DNA of 64,000 nt from Moritella sp. PE36 (GCF_000170855.1 NZ_ABCQ01000019.1:1-64000), one strand, 5' to 3'; positions 38,351 through 48,265 are shown, numbered from the stretch's first letter. The notes: generated from the letters alone by a model not told the origin. Program-made: numbers and translations.

Positions 38351-39349
38351 TTACATTTCAGGGGTTAATACTTGGTAGACATAGTCCGGCAGCTCCGCGC
38401 TCAGCTTAACCGCAAGTCGCTGCTCTAATAATTGCTCGCTTTGCGCCGAGATCTTAAAGGGCCAGCGTTTATTGGCAATACTACTGTGTCCATCCATCAC
38501 AGTTAAGACAACGTTGCCACGTAACCAATACCACGCCTGACGTTGCTCTACAGCGCCTTTATCCAAGGTTAATACTAATTTGTATTGGCTATCATCTTTA
38601 AGCTGTACACCCACTTCAGCGGCTCCGCTTTGCAAAGATAATAACGCTTGCTCATCGCTTGCTGACGTCGCAAATGATAATGCCGCCAAACGACTTTTAA
38701 TCATCTGGGTTAAGGTTTCTACCGAATATTCAACATTGATATCATTGCCCGTCACCACACGCAGGTTATTATTATCATTTAAGCGTGTAATTTGACGCTC
38801 ACGGGCACTTTCTAATGCACTAAGGGCAATCAGTGGGTTTGGCGCTTGTTGCTCGGCATACTTCACTGCAGCGCTGGTTTGTTCATCAGCCGCGCGTATT
38901 GATTGCATGAATAATGCCGCGGCAGGCGCTTTCTTCATCACTGCCAGACTCGACTGCTGGCCAGAAACCGGATCCTGCCAACGTTCGACAATACGGGTGC
39001 CTTGCAGTACTTGCTGCGCTTGGGTATTTACAAAACGTGATAAGGTTTGCTTGTTCTCAACCTGACGAATGGTACTGCCACTGGCATTACTTTGGCTAAT
39101 ACTGGCTTCGCTAAAATCAATGCTCTCATCCGCAATCGATACTTCAAATATTTTAGCTAAATTTGCCAATGCGCGATTATCGGCAACACTGCTGGTTTTC
39201 GCTTGACCAGATGCGGTTAAATAAACGTTGGCAGGATAGTGAACATCCGCGCCATCTAACCAAGTTGGGCGCTCTGGGGTACTGCTACATGCGCTCAACA
39301 AGATTGCAGCGACAGAAATTAAACTAGTGGAAAATAATTTTTTGATCAT
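38351..39349 (-). CDS. LPP20-family lipoprotein (larger)
   Basis: A 332-residue envelope lipoprotein with lipobox LLSAC at about residue 20. The LPP20-like core follows: PERPTWLDGADVHYPANVYLTASGQA, a conserved DNRALANLAKIFEVSI helix, and a WQDP loop. The later half (about residues 190-330) contains a beta-rich domain not seen in the short LPP20 neighbour. The start at 39349 has AGGA ten bases upstream; the longer frame to 39385 has no ribosome site. Last of four consecutive lipoprotein genes. Function unknown. Confidence 0.75.
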   Translation of the reverse strand: MIKKLFSTSLISVAAILLSACSSTPERPTWLDGADVHYPANVYLTASGQAKTSSVADNRALANLAKIFEVSIADESIDFSEASISQSNASGSTIRQVENKQTLSRFVNTQAQQVLQGTRIVERWQDPVSGQQSSLAVMKKAPAAALFMQSIRAADEQTSAAVKYAEQQAPNPLIALSALESARERQITRLNDNNNLRVVTGNDINVEYSVETLTQMIKSRLAALSFATSASDEQALLSLQSGAAEVGVQLKDDSQYKLVLTLDKGAVEQRQAWYWLRGNVVLTVMDGHSSIANKRWPFKISAQSEQLLEQRLAVKLSAELPDYVYQVLTPEM

Positions 39350-39425
39350 GTTGTCGTGTCCTGTAACAAACCGTGACTTAAGCACTCACCCAGATTAAAT
39401 CATTGGGCCAGCCGCTCATGAATAA

Positions 39426-40982
39426 CTAAGGTGATAACGGGCGATAGGCTTTTTTCGCCGCACTGGAATAAAACAGTAAAACGGTTTTCCCGGGTTTTAA
39501 TAACAAGGATTCGATATCCGCAGTGACCGGCGTAGGCACATTGCCGATATTGGTCATCGCGACTGACTCTGAGCCCAGCGTATCGGCCGCAGCGGCTAAT
39601 TGTTCATTCGCCAATGCGGCATCCGCTATCGCCACATTTGATAACGGTAAACTCAAGCCGTTATCAGACTCAGTCGCATTATCCGCGATCTCATCAGTGA
39701 TGCTTACTGTTGCATTCACTAATGCAGGTGCGACTGACTCTGGTGCCGCTAATACCGGCGTTATCGGCGCGATATCAGTCACCGATAAACCTTGGGTCAG
39801 ACTCGGCTGCAGTAAATAATAAGTACCCGCGTCAAGTGTGAAACGTTGCACTTGAATACTAGCCGGTAACATATTCCAACTGCGCACGTCCGCCATTTCG
39901 CTGATCATCGTGGTAATATTCAGTAACAAGGTCGCTAATCCGCCCTCATCCTTTTTCTGCACTTCGTGCAATGCGGTTTGCTTGATAATAACGCGTGCAA
40001 GTGCAGCGGCATAAATCGCCGCTGATTCGGCATCGAGATCGGCACGCGCCAATACATTCACATCATCAAAAATTTCAGTTTCAGCGGTTTTACCTAACAC
40101 GGTAAAACGCCAAGGCGTCGGTTTAACATAGTCTTGCGCATAATAGGGTAACGCTAAAGAAATGTTATAACCCAAACTTGGTTCATAAATACTGAGGTAA
40201 CGCTGTTGCTTCGCTGACACCACCCCGCCCCAATAGACTAAAACCAATTGACTTTTATTGCTATCTAACGCCGTTACGTCATGACCAAATTCGTTCACGT
40301 ATTTATCGTGTTCAGATCTTAGCCCTAACTGTCTCGATGCGAGCAACAAGCTGTCTTGCAATACCCGGGGTATCGACACTTTAGTGGTTTGCATTACTTG
40401 GTAAGCTTGGCGATAACTGATCATGGCATTATCTGTTTCATCGCCAAGTTCATACACCAAGCCACCCAGATAATAACTACTTGCTACTAACCCTGACAGT
40501 CCGCTATCCGGTAAGCTTTTGGCTAATTCTTGCATTTGCAATACTTCAACCCGCGCCCCATCAAGATCATCTTCCATCAAGTAAGATAAGATCAATAATT
40601 GCTGTAATAACATCCGTTCGCTGGCGGTACTCGTATAACTGCGTAAGGTTTCATTGACCGTTATAGCACCAATGTTTTCGCTAATACTTAACGCTTGCAG
40701 TTGATTAATTTCCGTTTTCGCCGCCTGCAATTCATTAATGCCACCAGCAAAATCACCATTCACAGCACGTAATAGCCCGAGTGTCAGTTTGTATTGCGCC
40801 AGATCGCGCTCTGGATAGTCCCGTTGCGCGACTTCGGTCAATACTTGACTGGCATTACCGTTATCTAATGTTTGAGCCAAATCATTGAGCTGATGCTGCT
40901 GCAATGAACAACCTTGCAATAAACTAAACCCAATAACAGCGAGGTAACGACGCGAACGTAAAAATGTTAATACAGCTTTCAT
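39426..40982 (-). CDS. COG3014-like lipoprotein with TPR-type helices
   Basis: The 518-residue product has a lipobox LLQGC near residue 25. Helical repeats resembling tetratricopeptide units follow, to about residue 210 (LLRAVNGDFAGGINELQAAKTE, VYELGDETDNAMISYRQAYQ). A beta-rich part comes next, then an Ala/Thr-rich stretch around residues 400-480. The layout fits the uncharacterised COG3014 family that occurs beside LpoB-like genes. An in-frame GTG precedes the chosen ATG by one codon. Envelope location is inferred; the partner proteins are likely the adjacent lipoproteins. Confidence 0.7.
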   Translation of the reverse strand: MKAVLTFLRSRRYLAVIGFSLLQGCSLQQHQLNDLAQTLDNGNASQVLTEVAQRDYPERDLAQYKLTLGLLRAVNGDFAGGINELQAAKTEINQLQALSISENIGAITVNETLRSYTSTASERMLLQQLLILSYLMEDDLDGARVEVLQMQELAKSLPDSGLSGLVASSYYLGGLVYELGDETDNAMISYRQAYQVMQTTKVSIPRVLQDSLLLASRQLGLRSEHDKYVNEFGHDVTALDSNKSQLVLVYWGGVVSAKQQRYLSIYEPSLGYNISLALPYYAQDYVKPTPWRFTVLGKTAETEIFDDVNVLARADLDAESAAIYAAALARVIIKQTALHEVQKKDEGGLATLLLNITTMISEMADVRSWNMLPASIQVQRFTLDAGTYYLLQPSLTQGLSVTDIAPITPVLAAPESVAPALVNATVSITDEIADNATESDNGLSLPLSNVAIADAALANEQLAAAADTLGSESVAMTNIGNVPTPVTADIESLLLKPGKTVLLFYSSAAKKAYRPLSP

Positions 40983-40991
40983 CACGACCTA

Positions 40992-41594
40992 TTAATAACG
41001 TAGTTTACCGTTAGACACGAGTTTCTTCAGTTTCTTCTGGCCAACCCATACCTTGCGGTTATCCGCTAGGCTGATGAGGCTTAAATCAACTTGGTAATAA
41101 CGCACTTGATCGCTATCCGCGGTATCAATAATAGTATTGATCTGACCTTTCAAAATAAAGTCAGCGCCTTGCTCTTGACCAGCCGCATTACGCGTTGATT
41201 CAGTTGAGTTTAAGTCTTGATCAATACGTTCTTCACGGATCTCGTTACGTTCATCGCTCGATGCCACAAACTCGACACGGCCGCTATTAATCAGTTCGCG
41301 TTCCATTTCGTTAACGAAGGTTTTGGTATTAATGTGCTCATGACTTAAGTTACGTACAGTACCGATAATAACGGCCGGTGCTTTACCGGTTTTGGCGGTG
41401 AAATTGTTATACCAAGGACGTGCTAGCACATCACTGATCATTTCCTGTGCCACCATTTGTGAATCAGTGTCGTTCCATGCACCACTTAAATCGACCGTTT
41501 GACCCGCATCAATACGCTCAACAGAGGTACTACAACCGGCTAATAACGTCGATACTAAGATCGAACCCAATACTAATTTAAACAACTTATTCAT
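40992..41594 (-). CDS. lpoB: Penicillin-binding protein activator LpoB
   Basis: In E. coli LpoB is an outer-membrane lipoprotein that reaches through the peptidoglycan and activates PBP1b. The 200-residue product has lipobox LLAGC, and the conserved core LARPWYNNFTAKTGKAPAVIIGTVRNLSHEHINTKTFVNEMERELINSG plus KVWVGQKKLKKLV. It lacks the long Pro-rich linker of the enterobacterial protein, as is usual outside that order. Because other LpoB-like proteins exist, activity toward PBP1b is likely but not proven. Confidence 0.85.
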   Translation of the reverse strand: MNKLFKLVLGSILVSTLLAGCSTSVERIDAGQTVDLSGAWNDTDSQMVAQEMISDVLARPWYNNFTAKTGKAPAVIIGTVRNLSHEHINTKTFVNEMERELINSGRVEFVASSDERNEIREERIDQDLNSTESTRNAAGQEQGADFILKGQINTIIDTADSDQVRYYQVDLSLISLADNRKVWVGQKKLKKLVSNGKLRY

Positions 41595-41650
41595 TAAATA
41601 TTTCCTTCTAAATGTAACTACTTCAATTCATGAATGCCTAAATAATAGCA

Positions 41651-42142
41651 TTACTGCTGCGGCGTTAATGCGGTAGCACGCTTGATTGCGGCGTCCAGAT
41701 CAGACAGGTCTAATTCAGCAAAGGCATAGATATCGCCATTGTCTGGATTTTTCCAACGACCGATGATTTTTACGCCATTGAGTGCTAATTTCGTTTTCGC
41801 TTTAATTTCACGTTCCACATTGGCGCTGATCTCACCATTTGCCGCCGCGGTATAATCCGCCTGCATTGCATCAACCGATATAGCGAGGATACGCGCAATT
41901 TCGGCACGTGCACGGTTATCAGCGACAGATTTTTGTAAGGATTGGTCAGCAATGCCATTTGACATGCCTACACCGTGTAATAAACGCCCAGAATCATCAT
42001 CGACAGTTTGCGTACCGACATTCACCCAATCTGGTGCGCCACTAATATCGAGGTCACTTTCAATGTTAGTTTGAGTGGAACACGCTGATAATAAAGCCAT
42101 TATACCGGCTGCCACGGTCATTTTTAACGCTGCTATTTTCAT
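41651..42142 (-). CDS. LPP20-family lipoprotein (shorter)
   Basis: A 163-residue lipoprotein with lipobox LLSAC and an LPP20 core: PDWVNVGT, LLHGVGMSNG, VADNRARAEIARILAISVDAMQADY and KIIGRWKNPDNGDIYAFAELDL. FlgP-type flagellar proteins belong to the same superfamily, but no flagellar genes are near. First gene of the four-lipoprotein cluster; its promoter should lie in the 90 bp before the tsaD terminator. Confidence 0.78.
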   Translation of the reverse strand: MKIAALKMTVAAGIMALLSACSTQTNIESDLDISGAPDWVNVGTQTVDDDSGRLLHGVGMSNGIADQSLQKSVADNRARAEIARILAISVDAMQADYTAAANGEISANVEREIKAKTKLALNGVKIIGRWKNPDNGDIYAFAELDLSDLDAAIKRATALTPQQ

Positions 42143-42230
42143 GATTAACTGATCCCTAAAAAGTGTTTAGATATTATAATTTAAAATAGTATAAAACCAA
42201 ATCAACTCGCGCCATCCATTCGCAGTTATA

Positions 42231-42262
42231 AAAAAACCAGACTCGCTACCGATAGTCTGGTT
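42231..42262 (-). terminator. Rho-independent terminator of tsaD
   Basis: On the minus strand AACCAGACT and AGTCTGGTT form a 9-bp stem followed by seven T residues, 63 bases past the tsaD stop. Confidence 0.88.
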
Positions 42263-42324
42263 TATTTTGTTCACATTTACCCATTTAAGTAGCTATGACA
42301 ACTAAAACATCAAATAGTTATGAC

Positions 42325-43368
42325 TTATATCGCATCCATTTGATCTAATGGCCAACGTGGTCGTGCAATGATCTCTAAGCTGTCATCACCACCGTGACGT
42401 AAACGTTGTAAACCGGCATACGCGATCATCGCGCCATTGTCAGTACAGAACTCAATACGCGGATAGAAAACTTCGCCGTTTTGCTTATCCATCATCTCGG
42501 CTAACTTGATACGCAAGTATTTATTGGCACTCACACCACCAGCAACAACCAGACGTTTAATACCGGTTTCTTTGATTGCCCGTCTTAACTTAATTGAAAT
42601 GGTATCAACGACTGCGTCTTGGAATGCAAACGCAATATCAGCACGGGTTTGCTCATCAACGCCATCGGCACCCGCTTCTTCTGCTAATTTCTTTTCTTTG
42701 GCAATGGTATTCGCCGCGAATGTTTTTAGCCCGGAGAAACTAAAATCTAAACCGGGGCGGTCAGTCATTGGACGCGGGAACCGATAACGTCCTGCAACCC
42801 CTTTATCAGCCAATGCCGATAAGCGAGGTCCACCTGGATAATCTAAACCCAGTAATTTAGCGGTTTTATCAAATGCTTCACCCGCTGCATCATCGACCGA
42901 CTCGCCCAGCAATTCATACTGACCAATACCGCCAACACGGACAATTTGCGTATGACCACCCGACACTAGCATCGCTAAGAACGGAAAGTCAGGGGTATGC
43001 TCTTCCAGCATTGGCGCTAACATATGACCTTCCATATGGTTAATACCTAATGCCGGAATGTCCCATGCATAAGCGAGGCTACGGCCAACGGTCGCACCCA
43101 CCATAAGTGCACCAACCAATCCCGGTCCTGTGGTATAAGCAATGCCGTCGATATCATCTTTCGTACAGCCCGCTTCGATCAGTGCCGCTTTAATCAGTGG
43201 AATAATTTTACGCACATGGTCACGTGACGCTAATTCCGGTACTACACCGCCATAATCGGCATGCAGTTTTACTTGGCTATAAAGTTGATGAGCCATTAGC
43301 CCTTTTTCATCACAATAAATTGCAATGCCGGTCTCATCACATGATGTTTCTATTCCTATTACGCGCAT
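42325..43368 (-). CDS. tsaD: tRNA threonylcarbamoyladenosine synthase subunit
   Basis: TsaD transfers the threonylcarbamoyl group to A37 of ANN-decoding tRNAs, working with TsaB and TsaE. The 347-residue product has [16 protein letters not shown] at the start, the metal-binding histidines in [10 protein letters not shown], the LVSGGHTQI phosphate loop, and [13 protein letters not shown] choose the ATG giving the E. coli-like N-terminus [15 protein letters not shown] lies ten bases upstream. Divergent from rpsU, as in E. coli. Confidence 0.96.
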   Translation of the reverse strand: MRVIGIETSCDETGIAIYCDEKGLMAHQLYSQVKLHADYGGVVPELASRDHVRKIIPLIKAALIEAGCTKDDIDGIAYTTGPGLVGALMVGATVGRSLAYAWDIPALGINHMEGHMLAPMLEEHTPDFPFLAMLVSGGHTQIVRVGGIGQYELLGESVDDAAGEAFDKTAKLLGLDYPGGPRLSALADKGVAGRYRFPRPMTDRPGLDFSFSGLKTFAANTIAKEKKLAEEAGADGVDEQTRADIAFAFQDAVVDTISIKLRRAIKETGIKRLVVAGGVSANKYLRIKLAEMMDKQNGEVFYPRIEFCTDNGAMIAYAGLQRLRHGGDDSLEIIARPRWPLDQMDAI

Positions 43369-43445
43369 TTTATTCATTCACCTTATGTATGACAGCCCAA
43401 TAGTACCTGCGCTATACTTATTTCTCCAGCGCCAAATTATTACGC

Positions 43446-43475
43446 TTTACATTTAATCGTGTTCTAGAGTACAAT
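43446..43475 (+). promoter_or_regulatory. Candidate sigma-70 promoter of rpsU
   Basis: TTTACA (43446-43451) and TACAAT (43470-43475) are separated by 18 bp, a good sigma-70 pair. The expected start is near 43482, leaving a leader of about 80 bases. Confidence 0.65.
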
Positions 43476-43514
43476 TCGGCACCATTTTTGTAGAATTTCT
43501 ATAAAAATATTTTA

Positions 43515-43535
43515 GGTTCCAGATAACTTGGAACC
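43515..43535 (+). promoter_or_regulatory. Hairpin in the rpsU leader
   Basis: GGTTCCA-GATAACT-TGGAACC is a perfect 7-bp stem with a 7-base loop, ending 27 bases before the rpsU ATG and with no T run. It could be a translational control element. Confidence 0.5.
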
Positions 43536-43562
43536 ATCAAACTTAATAAGTTGGAAGAAAAC

Positions 43563-43778
43563 ATGCCAGTAATTAAAGTACGTGAAAACGAACCGTTTGA
43601 CGTTGCACTACGTCGTTTCAAACGCTCTTGCGAAAAAGCAGGTATCTTGTCTGAAGTACGTCGTCGTGAGCATTACGAAAAACCTACTACAGTTCGTAAA
43701 CGTGCTAAAGCAGCAGCATCTAAGCGTCTAGCTAAGAAACTGTCTCGTGAAAATGCACGTCGCGTACGTCTATACTAA
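43563..43778 (+). CDS. rpsU: 30S ribosomal protein S21
   Basis: A 71-residue, strongly basic protein: [42 protein letters not shown], then a Lys/Arg/Ala-rich tail. S21 binds the 30S platform near the anti-Shine-Dalgarno end of 16S rRNA. The ATG at 43563 has GGAAG upstream; the longer frame is an artefact. First gene of the macromolecular-synthesis operon rpsU-dnaG-rpoD. Confidence 0.98.
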   Translation: MPVIKVRENEPFDVALRRFKRSCEKAGILSEVRRREHYEKPTTVRKRAKAAASKRLAKKLSRENARRVRLY

Positions 43779-43864
43779 TCTCTATTAGTATAACTACTGT
43801 ATGCATTTTAGGCTTATCCCACAGAGCAAGTCTTTGACTTAATCTGCTAAAGATAACGCCTATT

Positions 43865-43898
43865 AACAAGCCGTGAACTCCTAGAGTCACGGCTTGTT
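43865..43898 (+). terminator. Internal attenuator/terminator between rpsU and dnaG
   Basis: AACAAGCCGTGA and TCACGGCTTGTT form a perfect 12-bp stem, followed by an imperfect T tract (TGCTTTT). E. coli has a partial terminator at the same place that keeps dnaG expression low relative to rpsU. Confidence 0.8.
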
Positions 43899-44049
43899 TG
43901 CTTTTCAAGACTCATAAAATTTATTACCCTAGTCTTATAACGATGCCAGTACATAACTGATTTATTCACCATAATGAGTCACGTATTTTCTGTAATTGTT
44001 ACTGTCATTGCAATTAGCAATCATCTTCATACTCATTAGTTAGGTACAT

Positions 44050-45786
44050 ATGGCCGGTAGAATACCTCGCGACTTTATCGATGGCTTGATAGGTCGAGCT
44101 GATATCGTGGATATCGTCGAAAAACGCGTCAAGCTGAAAAAAGCAGGGAAAAACTACCAGGCTTGCTGCCCGTTCCATAATGAAAAAAGCCCTTCTTTTA
44201 CGGTCAGCCAAGATAAACAGTTCTACCACTGCTTTGGCTGTGGTGCGCACGGTAACGCCATCGGTTTCTTAATGGAATACGACAACCTTGAGTTTGTCGA
44301 AGCCATTGAAGATCTAGCCAGTTTTTACGGTATGGAAGTACCCAGAGAAGAAGGCGGTACACAGGGGCCAACTGCGCCTGAGCGTAAAGATTATTACGAA
44401 CTATTAGAAAGTGTCACCCGCTTCTATCAGTACCAACTAAAAGAACACCCAAATAAACGCGTCGTGAATGACTATTTAAAGCAGCGCGGATTGTCTGCCG
44501 AAGTCATTAAAAAATACGCCATTGGTTATGCCGCCCCCGGTTGGGACAACGTATTAAAACGTTTTGGCCGTGACAAACACACCGAAGATCAATTGCTCAC
44601 CACCGGCGTATTAATTGAGAATGAAGGTCAATCACGTCGTTACGATCGTTTTCGTGAACGGGTGATGTTCCCGATCCGCGATAAACGTGGCCGCGTCATT
44701 GGTTATGGTGGTCGGGTACTGGGTGATGAAAAGCCTAAATACCTGAACTCACCCGAAACGCCGATCTTCCATAAAGGCAAAGAACTTTATGGATTATACG
44801 AAGTACGCCAAGCGTATAAAGAGATCCCACAAATTGTGGTGGTTGAAGGGTATATGGACGTGGTGGCCTTAGCGCAGTTTGGCATTGATTATGCTGTGGC
44901 GTCATTGGGTACCTCAACGTCTGGCGATCAAATGCAAACCTTGTTCCGCAATACCAGTCAAGTGATCTGCTGTTACGACGGTGATAAAGCCGGTCGTGAT
45001 GCAGCATGGCGCGCACTCGAAAACGCCCTGCCGCAGTTACGTGATGGTAAAGAACTCAACTTTGTATTTTTACCTGACGGCGAAGACCCAGATTCATTAG
45101 TCCGCCACCAAGGTAAAGATGCACTTGAGCAACTGTTTAAAGAGGCCCAGACCTTACCGGACTTTTTATTTAGTCGCTTAAGCCAAAATATCGACACCCT
45201 GACCGACGCAGGACGCAGTAAATTGGCTAGCCAAGTCAAACCACTGATTGAAAAAATGCCGGACGGTTTCTATCGTGGTATCGTATTAAAGAAGTTGGCA
45301 CGGTTTTTAGGCTGGGATGAAGCGAAGCTAAATAAACTGTTTACTAGCATTGCAACGGCGAAACCAACCAAAAAAGCGATCCAAATAACACCAATACGTC
45401 GTGCTATTGGATTATTATTGCAAAATCCGCACATAGGTTTTAATCTACCAATATTCGATGATTTGCCGCAATTAAAATTGCCAGGCATTAATATCTTATT
45501 AAAATTGTTAGCACAAACAAATAGTAGCGATCAAATAAGTACCGCACAATTATTAGAATATTGGCGCGATACACCAGAGCAGAAAGCACTGATAAAGCTG
45601 GCTGTTTGGGATCATGGCGCAGATGACGCCATTGAAGCCGAATTTTTCGATACTTTATTTGTTCTTTCAACCCAAGTCATCGAACAACGTTTCGGTGAAC
45701 TACAATTAAAATCAGCCCAAGGTGGTTTAACTAAACCCGAGCTTTTGGAGTATAAAAGCATTTTAGATGAATTAAAATCATCATAA
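44050..45786 (+). CDS. dnaG: DNA primase
   Basis: DnaG makes RNA primers at the replication fork. The 578 residues match the family. The zinc-binding domain has CCPFHNEKSPSF and FYHCFGCGAHGNAI at residues 39-70. The Toprim catalytic core has VVVEGYMDVVALAQFG near residue 260 and CCYDGDKAGRDAAW near residue 305. The C-terminal helicase-binding domain is divergent, as usual. Second gene of the rpsU-dnaG-rpoD operon. A heat-shock-type promoter lies just after its stop codon. Confidence 0.97.
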   Translation: MAGRIPRDFIDGLIGRADIVDIVEKRVKLKKAGKNYQACCPFHNEKSPSFTVSQDKQFYHCFGCGAHGNAIGFLMEYDNLEFVEAIEDLASFYGMEVPREEGGTQGPTAPERKDYYELLESVTRFYQYQLKEHPNKRVVNDYLKQRGLSAEVIKKYAIGYAAPGWDNVLKRFGRDKHTEDQLLTTGVLIENEGQSRRYDRFRERVMFPIRDKRGRVIGYGGRVLGDEKPKYLNSPETPIFHKGKELYGLYEVRQAYKEIPQIVVVEGYMDVVALAQFGIDYAVASLGTSTSGDQMQTLFRNTSQVICCYDGDKAGRDAAWRALENALPQLRDGKELNFVFLPDGEDPDSLVRHQGKDALEQLFKEAQTLPDFLFSRLSQNIDTLTDAGRSKLASQVKPLIEKMPDGFYRGIVLKKLARFLGWDEAKLNKLFTSIATAKPTKKAIQITPIRRAIGLLLQNPHIGFNLPIFDDLPQLKLPGINILLKLLAQTNSSDQISTAQLLEYWRDTPEQKALIKLAVWDHGADDAIEAEFFDTLFVLSTQVIEQRFGELQLKSAQGGLTKPELLEYKSILDELKSS

Positions 45787-45789
45787 TGG

Positions 45790-45818
45790 CTTGAAATGTG
45801 ATCCATTAAACCCCATTT
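45790..45818 (+). promoter_or_regulatory. Sigma-32 (heat-shock) promoter of rpoD
   Basis: CTTGAAA (45790-45796), a 14-bp spacer, then CCCCATTT (45811-45818) match the RpoH consensus CTTGAAA-N(13-15)-CCCCATNT at every position. It begins three bases after the dnaG stop and reads toward rpoD. Confidence 0.88.
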
Positions 45819-46035
45819 ACAGTACTAACAAAAGAGTCGAATTAAATCGTCTCAGAACACTGAGTTGAAAGTTTTCGCCTAATATAACGTGATAACAGTT
45901 ATAATTACGCGCATTTTAACCACAAAAATTATACCAACAAGTAGAAAAAAGCACCGTTTAGCACTATACTGCTTTGTTTGCGCAGTGCTTTTGCGTCTGT
46001 ATCTTTGAACCACGTCACCGGAGTGGAAGTATTCT

Positions 46036-47865
46036 ATGGAATCCCCTCAATCACAATTAAAACTACTTGTCGCTAAAGGTAAAGAACAAGGTTACCTAAC
46101 TTATGCAGAAGTAAATGATCACTTACCACAAGATATTGTAGACTCAGATCAGGTTGAAGATATTATTCAAATGATCAATGACATGGGTATTCAAGTGCTA
46201 GAAACAGCACCTGATGCAGATGATTTGTTGATGGCAGAAAATACAACGGCACCAGATGACGATGCCGCCGAAGCCGCAGCCGCAGCGCTTGCTTCTGTAG
46301 AATCTGAAATTGGCCGAACTACCGACCCTGTGCGTATGTACATGCGTGAGATGGGTACCGTTGAATTATTGACTCGTGAAGGCGAGATCGTAATTGCCAA
46401 ACGTATTGAAGAAGGTATCTATGCGGTACAAACTGCCGTTGCAGAATACCCAGAAGCAATTAACTCGTTATTAGCTGAATATGACAAGTTCCTTGCTGAA
46501 GAATCACGCTTAAGTGACATCATCACTGGTTTCATCGATCCCAATGCGGACGATGTAGCACCAACAGCAACACATATCGGTTCTGAAGTTACCAAGAAAC
46601 AAAATGAATCTGATAGTACTGATGATGACGAAGAAGAGGAAGAAGGCAACAAAGGCCCGGATCCTGAAGAAGCAGCTGAAAAATTTGCCGAACTACGCAA
46701 ACATCACACAGCATTACTCAAAGGCATTAAAGACCACGGTTTAGACCACCCGAAAACACGCCTACACGTTGAAATGCTAAGTGAAGTATTCCGTACTTTC
46801 CGTCTGATCCCAAAACAGTTTGATCGCATCGTTAATAGCATGCGTGACATGATGGATCACGTACGTGTGCAAGAACGTCTTGTGATCAAGATGTGTGTTG
46901 AACAATGCAAAATGCCAAAAGCCGCTTTCGTCGAAGCATTTGCTGGCAACGAAACTGACTTTACTTGGTTCGAAAAAGCACAACAATCTGCGGCACCTTA
47001 TGCGCCAGCATTACAACGTATCGATTTTGACGTACGCCGTTGTATCAACAAATTAAAGTTAGTTGAAAATACCACTGGTCTGACTATCTCACAGATCAAA
47101 AACATCAACCGTCGTATGAGTATTGGTGAAGCGAAAGCCCGCCGTGCGAAAAAAGAAATGGTTGAAGCGAACTTACGTCTGGTAATTTCGATTGCCAAAA
47201 AATACACCAACCGTGGTCTACAGTTCCTTGATTTAATCCAGGAAGGTAACATCGGTCTGATGAAAGCCGTAGATAAGTTTGAATACCGTCGTGGTTACAA
47301 ATTCTCGACTTACGCTACATGGTGGATCCGTCAGGCAATCACCCGTTCTATTGCTGACCAAGCGCGTACAATCCGTATTCCAGTGCATATGATTGAAACA
47401 ATCAATAAACTGAATCGTATTTCGCGTCAAATGCTGCAAGAGATGGGCCGTGAAGCAACGCCAGAAGAATTGGCTGAGCGCATGATGATGCCAGAAGATC
47501 GTATTCGTAAAGTATTGAAGATTGCTAAAGAGCCAATCTCAATGGAAACGCCGATCGGTGATGATGAAGATTCTCACTTAGGCGATTTCATTGAAGATAC
47601 CACGCTTTCTTTACCAGTTGACGCTGCTACAAAAGATAGCCTTAAAGGCGCGACAGACGACGTACTAGCAGGCCTAACAGCCCGTGAAGCGAAAGTACTG
47701 CGTATGCGTTTTGGTATCGATATGAATACTGACCACACACTTGAAGAAGTGGGTAAACAGTTCGATGTAACGCGTGAGCGTATCCGTCAAATTGAAGCGA
47801 AGGCATTACGTAAATTACGTCATCCTAGCCGCAGCGAACAGCTACGCAGCTTCTTAGACGAATAA
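46036..47865 (+). CDS. rpoD: RNA polymerase primary sigma factor (sigma-70)
   Basis: The 609-residue product is near the E. coli length (613). Region 1.1 is at the N-terminus. Region 1.2 holds [21 protein letters not shown]. An acidic non-conserved stretch ([15 protein letters not shown]) lies near residue 200. Region 2 has [57 protein letters not shown], and region 4.2 has [22 protein letters not shown]. Transcribed with rpsU and dnaG and also from its own heat-shock promoter. Its last codons are duplicated downstream. Confidence 0.98.
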   Translation: MESPQSQLKLLVAKGKEQGYLTYAEVNDHLPQDIVDSDQVEDIIQMINDMGIQVLETAPDADDLLMAENTTAPDDDAAEAAAAALASVESEIGRTTDPVRMYMREMGTVELLTREGEIVIAKRIEEGIYAVQTAVAEYPEAINSLLAEYDKFLAEESRLSDIITGFIDPNADDVAPTATHIGSEVTKKQNESDSTDDDEEEEEGNKGPDPEEAAEKFAELRKHHTALLKGIKDHGLDHPKTRLHVEMLSEVFRTFRLIPKQFDRIVNSMRDMMDHVRVQERLVIKMCVEQCKMPKAAFVEAFAGNETDFTWFEKAQQSAAPYAPALQRIDFDVRRCINKLKLVENTTGLTISQIKNINRRMSIGEAKARRAKKEMVEANLRLVISIAKKYTNRGLQFLDLIQEGNIGLMKAVDKFEYRRGYKFSTYATWWIRQAITRSIADQARTIRIPVHMIETINKLNRISRQMLQEMGREATPEELAERMMMPEDRIRKVLKIAKEPISMETPIGDDEDSHLGDFIEDTTLSLPVDAATKDSLKGATDDVLAGLTAREAKVLRMRFGIDMNTDHTLEEVGKQFDVTRERIRQIEAKALRKLRHPSRSEQLRSFLDE

Positions 47866-48048
47866 TTGAATAGTTAGATGCTCTTGTCTCGATTATGAAT
47901 ATAGCCGAGACAGACAGCTATATTATAAAGAACACCTGATGGCAACATTGGGTGTTTTTTTATGCCTGCAATAAAATGAATAATGACGTGCCTATTTATT
48001 AACGGTGAGCATTCACGTAGCGTCTTAGATGAATAATTGAACAGTTAG
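47852..48048 (+). repeat. Duplicated rpoD 3' end and terminator segment
   Basis: The 26 bases at 47852-47877 (end of rpoD plus flank) recur at 48023-48048 with two mismatches. The hairpin DNA at 47931-47975 likewise recurs at 48235-48279, after the tRNA. So a segment spanning the rpoD end to the terminator is present twice, with the tRNA gene only in the second copy. Confidence 0.82.
47931..47961 (+). terminator. Terminator of rpsU-dnaG-rpoD
   Basis: AACACC-TGATG and CATT-GGGTGTT pair with two mismatches and are followed by seven T residues. Confidence 0.85.
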
Positions 48049-48149
48049 CGGGTTACTTGTCTAAGTTATTGAATATGGCCTAGACACGCAGAAACTATGC
48101 TTATATACTTTCTCCATCTTAAAGCGTCGTAAGAACGTTTGAAAGATCA

Positions 48150-48226
48150 GGGCCCTTAGCTCAGTTGGTTAGAGCATCCGACTCATAATCGGCAGGTCCC
48201 CAGTTCAAGTCTGGGAGGGCCCACCA
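48150..48226 (+). tRNA. tRNA with CAU anticodon (Ile2 or Met)
   Basis: The 77-nt gene folds as a cloverleaf: acceptor GGGCCCT/AGGGCCC, D arm with AGCTCAGTTGGTTAGAGC, anticodon CAT at 48184-48186, T arm with GTTCAAGTC, and an encoded CCA end. A CAU anticodon in an elongator tRNA next to rpoD matches E. coli ileX, whose C34 is converted to lysidine to read AUA. An elongator tRNA-Met remains possible without tilS-determinant analysis. A -10-like TATACT lies about 45 bases upstream. The 3' end is repeated at 51.9 kb. Confidence 0.93.
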
Positions 48227-48234
48227 AATTTTAG

Positions 48235-48265
48235 AACACTTGATGGAAACATCAGGTGTTTTTTT
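48235..48265 (+). terminator. Terminator of the tRNA
   Basis: AACACTTGATG-GAAA-CATCAGGTGTT forms an 11-bp stem (one T-G pair) with a GAAA tetraloop and seven T residues. It is a sister copy of the rpoD terminator. Confidence 0.88.
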
